Made by a program: the position numbers and the translations under genes
From: CAVQEG01 sp963711465
GTDB lineage: Bacteria; Bacteroidota; Ignavibacteria; OLB7
Direction: 5' to 3'
Length of the DNA: 64,000 nucleotides
Assembly (NCBI GenBank): GCA_963711465.1
Contig: CAVQEG010000001.1
Span: 1,984,001-2,048,000, forward strand
Shown: piece by piece, positions 49,446-58,700 of the stretch
Layout: each line of letters begins with the position of its first letter
Numbering within the stretch: the first letter of the stretch is position 1
The notes under the pieces: model-generated
Databases searched by the model: none
Seen by the model: only the letters and a program-made list of their open reading frames with translations
What the model was told of the DNA's origin: nothing

Positions 49446-52301
49446 TCAATTTAGTGGGATTACCCATCCGTCACCGCCCGGCACACGCACCTGCTTCGCC
49501 TTGAAATCTATATCCCGGATGATTTGCCCAGTCTTACTGTTCATATAGAAGTGGATTTGGTACGACTCACCGTTAGACAATTCAATCGTCTTGGTTGAGT
49601 ATTTGCCCCACCCATCCACGTCCCCTGTGATCGCCATCATCGCATCCGTAACCGCCTGGTTCTTCATTTTGGACGCGGGCTGAATCATCTTCGCATCTGC
49701 AATCATCTCCGTCGTCAACCCGCGCGCCATTACCTCGATTGCACGTGTGAATCCCTCTTCGGTCGCGACACCCTTGAGGTAATTGAGAGCATTTACACCG
49801 ACCTTCGCCTCATTGATGAGGAAGGCGGCAATTTCCCCTTCACGCAGTGCCTGCCATGCTGCCCAGAGGCGCGAGGATCCGCCGGGTCCGACGAGCCACC
49901 CATTTCCGGGGATTCCCGTGGTCGGAGCGGGACCTGCAATCTTTCCTTCGTTGTCGACGGTCCAAAATGATTTTGTGTTGCCGCCGAAAATGTTTTCTCC
50001 ACCATTCGCCAGTCCTATAGTCGGTGGACCGTTGAGGATTCGACCGACAGTTGACCAGAATGAATCATCGGCTGGGTCCGCAACTCGTATCCGCCCGCTC
50101 ACGGCAGTGAGCAGCGAGTACTTGACGTCCGCGAAGGTTATCGCGCCGCGCTTGTCTGCGATGTAGATCTTGCTGGTCGTTCCATCGGTCTGTCTGTAGC
50201 CTACGATGTTCCCTCGCGAATCGAAGAAGTAGTCGTCATCGCCGTACGGGTCGATCAGAGCGATCGGATTATCACGGGTGAGCGCATACGGTGTGGACTG
50301 AGCGGCTTCTGGATCTACGGAGGTCCAACGGGCAATGCGCCCGTCTACCAGCCGATGTTCCGTGTTGTACGTACTGCGATCGTCTCCGAACGAGGTTTCG
50401 TGCTGCCAGCCATTGAACCCATACCGCCACTCCGCACCCTCGTAGTGCCGTCCCGGCTGCAGCATGCCGTAGGCGTAGTAGTTCGCGTAGCTGCTCACCA
50501 CCGCCACGAACGGATACGTCCCCGACTGCACCGTCGGTTCCTTCATGTCCGTCACCACCACCCGCACGTTGCCCAGGTGGTCCTTCAGCTCGTAGTACTT
50601 CTCCGAGAGCACCCGCTCGTGGTACTCGTTTGTCGTGTCGATCGCCGTGCCTTCGCCTGCCGGGCGTGCAAGGTCCGTCGGCTTCGTCTCCGCGATGCGT
50701 CCCTGCGCTCCGTTGCCGTAGATCACCCACTCGGTGAGATGGAACGCTTCGGCGCAGTTCGGCGCGCACGGGTTCGGATCGGTGCCGTCGGGGATGCCGT
50801 CGGAGTCCTGATCACCTGCCGGCCCCGCGGTGCAGGGACACGGATCGACCGCATCGGGGACCCCGTCGCCATCGATGTCGCCGCCCGGTGGCGGGATCGA
50901 CGGGTTCATCGGGTCCGGATCGCACGTGTCCGGGATGCCGTCGTTGTCCGTGTCGACACCCTCATGCGGGCTCGGCTCCGGATCGACGCAGTTCTCGTAG
51001 ATCGCCACCACCTTTCCGCCGGCTTCGTACACGTAGTACGTCGAGCGTAGCGACGACGGGTCGTTCGGGTCGTACACCTGCTTGCGCACCCGGTTGCCCG
51101 CGGCGTCGTAGGTGAACTCCAGCACCTGATTCGCCTTCGTCACCGACAGCACCTTCCCGTAGATGCTCCACTCGATGTCGGTGATCCCTTCGGAGACGTC
51201 GCCCGTCATGTTCCCGATCGCATCGTACGTGTAGTTGCTCGTGTCGCTCTGGTCGTCGATGTCCTCGCTGTACTTCGAGCTGCTGACGACGTCGTTGACC
51301 TGCCGAAGCTGGTTCGTCCCCGGGTAGTACGTGTACGTCAACTGGTCCATCGCACCAACCGCCGTGTCGCCCAGGCGCGTCAGCGTCGTGATGTTCCCGT
51401 TCGGGTCGTACGTGTAGGAGCTCGTGTATTCGCTCAGCGAGCCCGTCCACGTCCCGCCGCTGCCGTAGGTATGGTAGTTTGCCTCCAGCAGTCGGTTGAG
51501 CACGTCGTAGCGGTAGGTGTAGCCCACCAGTTGCTCGTCGATCGGTCCGCCCGTTCCCGCCGGCTGGATGTTCGTCGTCCACGTCGCGATGTTCCCGTTG
51601 TACAGGTCGTAGCTCGGCATCAGGTGGTACGACGACGCTGGCACCGACGACCCCGAGGCGAACGGCGAGTTCCCGTGCACGAAGTCGCCGTCGTAGTAGC
51701 CGAGCATCATTCCGAACGCATCCGGTGCGAACCACCGCCGCGTGCCGAACCCGTCGGAGCCCGGATCGACGTCCACGCCGGCGCTCGTGTCCAGCGACGG
51801 ATGGTTGATCGCCTTGAGCCATCCCTGCAGCGTATACGTGTAGTCGATCCCCTGCACGCTGTCCTCTCCGTACTCCACCCGGCGCAGCGGTCCGTGCGCG
51901 TAGTAGGTGTACCGCGCGTCGCTCTCGTAGATCTCCCCGTCCCGCGAGCTCTCGACCTCCCGCAGCCGGTTGTCCTCGTCGTAGCGATAGCGCTGGATGT
52001 ACTGATCCTCCCATCCCTCGTCGTAGAGCATCCGCAGCATGTTCCCGCTGATCAGGTCATACTCGTAGCGCACGTAGTTCGTTCCCAGCTCCGGGATCTC
52101 CTGCCGAACCCACTCCACGTTCCCGTGCGGGTCGTAGCTGTACTGCGTATGCACGCCGTCGTCGGCGTAGACATGGGCGATCCGGTTGAGCGTGGAGCGC
52201 TGGGGCGTCCAGTCGACGTAGCGTCCGTTGTGCGTCAGACTGATCTCCGTACCGGTCCGATGATCGAAAACTTGATGCGCCGTCCCGAGGCGGGCAAACA
52301 C
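49446..52301 (-). CDS. RHS module C: orphan RHS core with unrecognised (possibly cytosol-acting) tip
   Basis: About 951 aa from a GTG at 52301; the frame is open upstream to 52511 across the preceding immunity gene, but no better start is seen. RHS homology begins at LTHNGRYVDWTPQRSTLNRI. YD repeats, the calcium-repeat block and the core end YGFNGWQHETSFGDD follow. The tip (about 265 residues after LIDPYGDDD) ends in WGKYSTKTIELSNGESYQIH then FYMNSKTGQIIRDIDFKAKQ. This compact beta-hairpin end resembles the general style of small nuclease toxins, but no catalytic set is certain. Large parts of the core match module K. Confidence 0.7.
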   Translation of the reverse strand: MFARLGTAHQVFDHRTGTEISLTHNGRYVDWTPQRSTLNRIAHVYADDGVHTQYSYDPHGNVEWVRQEIPELGTNYVRYEYDLISGNMLRMLYDEGWEDQYIQRYRYDEDNRLREVESSRDGEIYESDARYTYYAHGPLRRVEYGEDSVQGIDYTYTLQGWLKAINHPSLDTSAGVDVDPGSDGFGTRRWFAPDAFGMMLGYYDGDFVHGNSPFASGSSVPASSYHLMPSYDLYNGNIATWTTNIQPAGTGGPIDEQLVGYTYRYDVLNRLLEANYHTYGSGGTWTGSLSEYTSSYTYDPNGNITTLTRLGDTAVGAMDQLTYTYYPGTNQLRQVNDVVSSSKYSEDIDDQSDTSNYTYDAIGNMTGDVSEGITDIEWSIYGKVLSVTKANQVLEFTYDAAGNRVRKQVYDPNDPSSLRSTYYVYEAGGKVVAIYENCVDPEPSPHEGVDTDNDGIPDTCDPDPMNPSIPPPGGDIDGDGVPDAVDPCPCTAGPAGDQDSDGIPDGTDPNPCAPNCAEAFHLTEWVIYGNGAQGRIAETKPTDLARPAGEGTAIDTTNEYHERVLSEKYYELKDHLGNVRVVVTDMKEPTVQSGTYPFVAVVSSYANYYAYGMLQPGRHYEGAEWRYGFNGWQHETSFGDDRSTYNTEHRLVDGRIARWTSVDPEAAQSTPYALTRDNPIALIDPYGDDDYFFDSRGNIVGYRQTDGTTSKIYIADKRGAITFADVKYSLLTAVSGRIRVADPADDSFWSTVGRILNGPPTIGLANGGENIFGGNTKSFWTVDNEGKIAGPAPTTGIPGNGWLVGPGGSSRLWAAWQALREGEIAAFLINEAKVGVNALNYLKGVATEEGFTRAIEVMARGLTTEMIADAKMIQPASKMKNQAVTDAMMAITGDVDGWGKYSTKTIELSNGESYQIHFYMNSKTGQIIRDIDFKAKQVRVPGGDGWVIPLN

Positions 52302-52338
52302 CAGGATGTTCTCCTTCGGATCGGTCAGCCCCGGACAA

Positions 52339-52770
52339 TCATCTACGTCGGATTTGATCCGGCGTGCATACCTGCAAGCGAGACACCATCCACGAATCAC
52401 CGTGCTTTTCGTAGAGTCGGGGATCACCGGACTGTTTTCGAATCGAGTCTCCAATCCAACGTCCGGTCGTAATAAACCCGGTCGTATCGCCACCCCTGAG
52501 ATCGATTCCACAAATCGAATAATCTCGGTTCACTAGGTCCTCAGCAACCATGTCGACTCGAACCTTAATCATATCGCGTCCCGGATACGCGGCAATCGCG
52601 CCGACGGTACCAACGAAATGGTCTGGGAGGAATTCGTGCTGATACCAGTGCCGGTACGAGTCCTCCGAAGCCTTCCGTTCGCCATCCGCCACGATCTTCA
52701 GCAGGCAACACTGCGCGCATGCTCCAACAACAACAAGCCCTAGAGTTGCCAGAGTGATCCTCTTCCACAT
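52339..52770 (-). CDS. Putative immunity lipoprotein of module B
   Basis: 143 aa from ATG 52770 (another ATG at 52797). The signal MWKRITLATLGLVVVGAC has a good lipobox (VGAC). The mature ~125 residues include WYQHEFLPDHFVGTVGAIAA and end in VCTPDQIRRR. The gene begins 90 bp after the stop of RHS B, the widest such gap in the array. Family not recognised; a periplasmic inhibitor of the lipase-like tip of B is inferred. Confidence 0.6.
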   Translation of the reverse strand: MWKRITLATLGLVVVGACAQCCLLKIVADGERKASEDSYRHWYQHEFLPDHFVGTVGAIAAYPGRDMIKVRVDMVAEDLVNRDYSICGIDLRGGDTTGFITTGRWIGDSIRKQSGDPRLYEKHGDSWMVSRLQVCTPDQIRRR

Positions 52771-52860
52771 TCTGTTCGCGGTCCCATTTGCATTCATTGC
52801 ATTGCATCAATTTGCTACGCTCGTTCGTCATTGGCGCTTCGATGTAAAAGCGGCATCGTA

Positions 52861-54755
52861 CTACTGCGTTGGTTCCCTCGGCGTAGGATTAAGCGGATTG
52901 GGCATCGGTGCATTTTGATCCGTCTCATCCTTCCGGTGATTGGACCGACGCGGATGACTCATCGACGGAACGGACTTGAGGTATTGTGCAAATTTGGCGC
53001 GTTTATACATTTCTGTGTGAGACTCGATTGGGTGAAACAAATCGCCGACTGAAACATCATCATCTGTGAGTACATAGTTCGAAACGCGCCCCTTGTTCCA
53101 GCCGTCATTCTCTGGTACCGTCTGTCGTGACATTGCCGTGACAAGACTGCCCGGATCCTGGGGAGCCACCGCGGCTACCAGATCCTCTGCGTGGACGAAC
53201 TGATAGTGCATGTTGATCCCACGTTCTATCAATGATTCGACCTCGCGTTCCCCTGTCGCGGAAACTGATGCAGCGAAGACCGGGGTCGATATCGTAATTA
53301 GATTCACTTCATATCCGGCGTCCACCAGATAGGGAACCGCCTGGAGAGCCACGTTTCCTCCATGGCTGAATCCAGTGATCGTGATCGGTTCATCCGGCGT
53401 GATCTGGTGAGTTTGGAGGAGATAGGACCGCACTGCAAGAATGTGGGCTGCAAGGCGCCTTCCAGCCTCGGCTCGATCTGCGGAGGAGTTAAATTGTCCG
53501 TCGTTACTCCACCTAAAAGTGAGGTTCGACTTCGTATTGCCGCCGATACGCATGATTTCGTGCAGGACATCCGCCGGGAGGTCCAGTCCGCGACCGGATT
53601 GCGTGGTCCCGTGAACTACAAACGCCTCGAGACCATCGAGATCCACCGCAGCAACAGGTGTCGAACTTGCATAGCTATACGGGGAAAGCGACGCGAACCA
53701 GGAAGTCAATGGATCCCGTGCTGCAAATCTCCCCAGTTTGGCGGAATACATCCGCATCCCATAGTCGTACACATTCCCCTTCCCACCCCACTCATCATCC
53801 CTCTCCTTCCCATTGAACCCGTACCGCCACTCCCCACCTTCCCAACTCCGATCCGGCTGCAGCATGCCATAGGCGTAGTAGTTCGCGTAGCTGCTCACCA
53901 CCGCCACGAACGGATACGTCCCCGACTGCACCGTCGGTCCTTCATATCCGTCACCACCACCCGCACGTTGCCCAGGTGATCCTTCAGCTCGTAGTACTTC
54001 TCCGAGAGCACCCGCACGTAGTACTCGTTCGTCGTGTCGATCGCCGTGCCTTCGCCTGCCGGGCGGGCGAGATCCGTCGGCTTCGTCTCGGCGATGCGTC
54101 CCTGCGCGCCGTTGCCGTAGATCACCCACTCGGCGAGATGGAACGCTTCGGTGCAGTTCGGCGCGCACGGGTTCGGATCGGTGCCGTCGGGGATGCCGTC
54201 GGAGTCCTGATCACCAGCCGGGCCCGCGGTGCAGGGACACGGATCGACCGCATCGGGGACGCCGTCGCCATCGATGTCGCCGCCAGGTGGCGGGATCGAC
54301 GGGTTCATCGGGTCCGGATCGCACGTGTCCGGGATGCCGTCGTTGTCCGTGTCGACACCCTCGTGCGGGCTCGGCTCCGGATCGACACAGTTCTCGTAGA
54401 TCGCCACCACTTTGCCCCCTGCCTCGTAGACGTAGTACGTCGAGCGCACCTGCGTCGTGTCCGTCGGGTCGATCACCTCCTTGCGCACCCGGTTGCCGGC
54501 GGCGTCGTAGGTGAACCGAAGCACCGTCACGTTGTTCTTCTCGACTGAGAGCACCTTGCCGTAGATGCTCCACTCGATGTTCGTGATGTTCTCCGAGACG
54601 TCGCCGATCATGTTTCCGATCGCATCGTACGTGTAGTTGCTCGTGTCGCTCTGGCTGTCGATGTCCTCGCTGTACTTCGTCGCGCTGACGAGGTCGTTGA
54701 CCTGCCGCAGCTGGTTCGTCCCGCCGTAGTACGTGTAGCTCAGCCGGTCTATCGC
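52861..54755 (-). pseudogene. RHS module B: orphan RHS core with lipase-like tip, frameshifted
   Basis: RHS homology begins right behind the previous immunity gene at a degenerate IDRLSYTYYGGTNQ (ATA where other copies have ATG); the first good ATG is at 54611. The frame continues through VVVTDMK and is broken near 53938, where one base is missing compared with the other copies (cgtcggtccttc instead of cgtcggttccttc). The tip frame, open from 54168 to 52861, carries the rest of the core (YGFNGKERDDEWGGKGNVYD) and a ~260-residue alpha/beta hydrolase (AFVVHGTTQSGRGLDLPADV, nucleophile elbow ITGFSHGGNVALQ, i.e. GFSHG). Probably a silent donor of a lipase tip. Confidence 0.75.
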
Positions 54756-54767
54756 GCCGAAACCGAT

Positions 54768-55781
54768 TCAACGGACGCCTCCAGTCAGGACCGAGGCAAC
54801 CCGACTTGACCACCCCCGTCGCGAGATCGCTATGATTTCGAGGTTTCGTCTCCATGCGTCAACGAATCCATCCAAGCGAAAAGCACCGACAACCGTGACC
54901 ACTTGCTCAGTCGTCAAGCGGTTCGCGCGGATCATTGAATATTCTCCCTCCGTGCTGCCCCATGGAATATCAAAGGTGTCCAATCCCCGAAGTACAATTC
55001 CTGGTACCGAACGGGATAGGGGTTCAGCAAAGGGGAATGAACCGAAGTCCAACAAAGACTCCGTGCGCCAGCATGGCACAGACCGATGGCATAGGGTGTC
55101 ACGCATGCACTCGGTGGCATAGAACGCATATGTGTACCTTGCGGTCACTCCCACCGAGTCAACTAAGAGAACATCTGCAAGCACGTGCGAATTCACCGGG
55201 TCGACGCACGAGATGAGCTTCGATCGCATTAACAAATCTAGGGATGCGCTGTCATTCCGTGCCAAGTTCCAGTACTTTCGATACTGGGTCGTAACATTGG
55301 AACCGCCGCTTGGCTCCAAGTCCGCATAGAGCACGTCGTGACTCTTGACTGACGCGAACGCAAGGGTCGAATACCGCCCCATACCCAACTGAACGTCCGA
55401 TGAAAGCAACCGTATATTCCATTCGGTGACCGAGTCAATCACAAATATCCGAGATTGTCCGCGCCACAAAATCGAGACAACGATTTCACGCGGACGATCC
55501 AGATCAACATTTCGGGCGTATGCGATACCCCAAACGGTGTCGCCATCCGGCGCCTCGCCTGCGTCCGTACCGCCGACCTCGTGCTGGGTCTCGTATTGCG
55601 CCATGAGATTTCGACAGTCGCTCGCCGAGAGAAACGCTGAGTCATTTGAAAACACACCAATGCTCTCAACCCACGATGCAATATCTCCGGCACGAGACGC
55701 CTCGCAATGCGCCAAAAGAACCCCAAGGATAGCGACGATCAAGATTATCCCGTTGCGGATACATTTTGAATTGGGACTCAT
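54768..55781 (-). CDS. Putative immunity protein of complete RHS gene A, exported
   Basis: 337 aa from ATG 55781, 18 bp after the RHS A stop. The N-terminal export signal is GIILIVAILGVLLAHCEASR, with Cys at a possible but imperfect lipobox. The mature part is about 310 residues, beta-rich, with several Cys (FYATECMRDTLCHRSVPCWR). It is larger than most immunity proteins. Its stop lies about 10 bp before RHS core B resumes, so the next module was joined almost exactly at its 3' end. Confidence 0.65.
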   Translation of the reverse strand: MSPNSKCIRNGIILIVAILGVLLAHCEASRAGDIASWVESIGVFSNDSAFLSASDCRNLMAQYETQHEVGGTDAGEAPDGDTVWGIAYARNVDLDRPREIVVSILWRGQSRIFVIDSVTEWNIRLLSSDVQLGMGRYSTLAFASVKSHDVLYADLEPSGGSNVTTQYRKYWNLARNDSASLDLLMRSKLISCVDPVNSHVLADVLLVDSVGVTARYTYAFYATECMRDTLCHRSVPCWRTESLLDFGSFPFAEPLSRSVPGIVLRGLDTFDIPWGSTEGEYSMIRANRLTTEQVVTVVGAFRLDGFVDAWRRNLEIIAISRRGWSSRVASVLTGGVR

Positions 55782-55799
55782 ATTTTTTGCCTCGGATGT

Positions 55800-58700
55800 C
55801 TATGGGAACGTGTTCGACTCGAATTTCTTATTCGCACCATTGTAATTGAAAAACGTAGTGCCGCCACACTTCACGACCGGCTTGAGCACCTTTAGCTTCA
55901 CCTGTTTGCGGTGCCAACTGAACTTGTTCTCGTTCTCATAAAGTGACCCTTCCCAAAACACGACTGGGCGTGGATATAGGCGAGCCGGGAACGGTGTTTC
56001 TGCGGAATATCCCGTGCGCATCAGAGCGTCAAAGTCGTTTCCGCTGCCGTACTCTGAGACTGCCTCAAACACGCCGCGAGCTTGATTCCCCCGATTTCCA
56101 TTTAACAGAGTAACGATGCGGCGCAGCATTTGGTTGCTCGGAGGACCGAGCTGTTCATTTACCTCCCGATATGTCTGTACCCCGCCCGGAACCGGCGTGT
56201 TGGGGTCTTGCGTTGGAGGCGTTCTCGCATCAAAGTCACCTCCGTCTACGGCATCCAGGGTGGCTACTGTCATATCTTCCGGTCCAACGATCAGCCCCCG
56301 TTCTACTTCGCGATTGATCACGACAAATGTCATCGCCTTTGGTTCATCACGTGTTGCGGTTTGCAGCCAATATTCACTACTCTCGCCGAGTGTTGTCGCC
56401 AGCAAATCACGTAGTGCCGCTGGATTCATTTCCCTCCATTTCGTCGTGTACGTCCAGTCGGTGGGTGGCGTCTGAATTTTGACGACCGGTTTTGTGCCGC
56501 CGCGCTTGATTACGACCGATCCATTCAACGGGTAAATGAGGGTATCATCGCCATCAATGTCCGTGTACAGGATGGGGTTGTGTGCAAATGAGGCGTAAGG
56601 GCTTGCATCCGCATTCGTCTTTCGATCCTTCGACCACCACCGACCAAGCCTTACATCGATAACTCTGTTGTTGAAATTGTATGTGCTTGATCCGTTTGAC
56701 ACCGCATCATCCCTCTCCTTCCCATTGAACCCATATCGCCACTCCCCACTCTCGTGGTGCCGTCCCGGCTGCTGCATGCCGTAGGGATAGTAGTTCGCGT
56801 AGCTGCTCACCACTGCCACGAACGGATACGTCCCCGACTGCACCGTCGGTTCCTTCATGTCCGTCACCACCACGCGCACGTTGCCCAGGTGGTCCTTCAG
56901 CTCGTAGTACTTCTCCGAGAGCACCCGCACGTGGTACTCGTTCGTCGTGTCGATCGGCGTGCCTTCGCCGGCCGGACGTGGGAGATCCGTCGGCTTCGCC
57001 TCGGCGACGCGTCCCTGCGCTCCGTTGCCGTAGATCACCCATTCGGCGAGGCGGAACGCCTCGGCGCAGTTCGGCTCGCACGGGTTAGGGTCCGTGCCGT
57101 CGGGGATGCCGTCGTCGTCCTGATCACCAGCCGGTCCGGCGGTGCAGGGACACGGATCGACCGCATCGGGGACCCCGTCGCCATCGATGTCGCCGCCCGG
57201 TGCCGGGATCGACGGGTTCAGCGGGTCCGGGTCACACTCGTCCGGGATGCCGTCGTTGTCCGTGTCGACGCCCTCGTGCGGGCTCGGCTCCGGATCGACA
57301 CAGTTCTCGTAGATCGCCACCACCTTGCCCCCTGCCTCGTAGACGTAGTAGGTCGAGCGCAGCGATGTCGGATCGTTCGGATCGTACACCGACTTGCGCA
57401 CCCGGTTGCCGCCGCCATCGTAGGTGAACTCCAACACCTGGTTCGGCTTCGTCACCGACAGCACCTTCCCGTAGATGCTCCACTCGATGTTCGTGATGTT
57501 CTCGGAGACATCGCCCGTCAGATTGCCGATCGCGTCGTAGCTGTAGTTGCTCGTGTCGCTCTGGTCGTCGATGTCCTCGCTGTACTTGCTCGCCGCGACG
57601 AGGTCGTTGACCTGCCGCAACTGGTTCGTTCCGCCGTAGTACGTGTAGCTCAGCTTGTCCATCGCACCCGCTCCGGTCGTATCGCCGCCGCGGTCGAGCG
57701 TCAGGATGTTCCCGTTCGGGTCGTACGTGTAGGAGCTCGAGTACTCGCTCAGCGAGCCCGTCCACGTCCCCCCGCTGCCGTAGGTGTGATAGTTCGCCGC
57801 CAGCAGCCGGTTCAGCACGTCGTAACGGTAGGTGTAGCCCACCAGTTGCTCATCAGCCTTCCCGCTGGCGCCGCTCGGCTGCATGTTCGTCGTCCACGTC
57901 GCGATGTTCCCGTTGTACAGATCGTACTCCGGCATCAGATGGTACACCGATGCCGGAACCGACGATCCCGAGGCGAACCGCGAGGTGCCGTGCACGAAGT
58001 CGCCGTCGTAGTAGCCCAGCATCATCCCGAACGCATCGGCGGCGAACCACCGCCGCGTGCCGAACCCGTCCGATCCCGGATCGACGTCCGCCCCCGCGCT
58101 CGTGTCCAGCGACGGATGGTTGATCGCCTTGAGCCATCCCTGCAGCGTGTACGTGTAGTCGATCCCCTGCACACTGTCCTCTCCGTACTCCACCCGACGC
58201 AGCGGTCCGTGGATGTAGTAGCTGTAGCGCGCGTCGCTCTCGTAGATCTCCCCGTCCCGCGAGCTCTCGACCGCCCGCAGACGGTTGTCCTCGTCGTAGA
58301 CGTAGCGCTGGATGTACTGATCCTCCCACCCCTCGTCGTAGAGCATCCGCAGCATGTTCCCGCTGATCAGGTCGTACTCGTAGCGCACGTAGTTCGTGCC
58401 CAGCTCCGGGATCTCCTGCCGAACCCACTCCACGTTCCCGTGCGGGTCGTAGCTGTACTGCGTATGCACGCCGTCGTCGGTGTAGACATGGGCGATGCGA
58501 TTCTGCGTGTAGCGCTGGGGCGTCCAGTCGACGTAGCGACCGTTGTGCGTCAGTCCCGTTGCGGTGCTGTCCGCCGGCGTCGTGTAGAACGTCAGCACCC
58601 GGTGCTGTCCGTTCGTCGGGCGACTCTGGTCATCCACCGCCGCCGACACGTCGCCCGGCAGCGTCGAGTCGCCCACTTCCACCACCCGACTCAGGTGGTC

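Noticed and set aside
52302..52511. N-terminal extension of RHS C
   Set aside because: It runs across the immunity gene of module B in another frame, which has a clear lipoprotein signal; the extension has no RHS homology.
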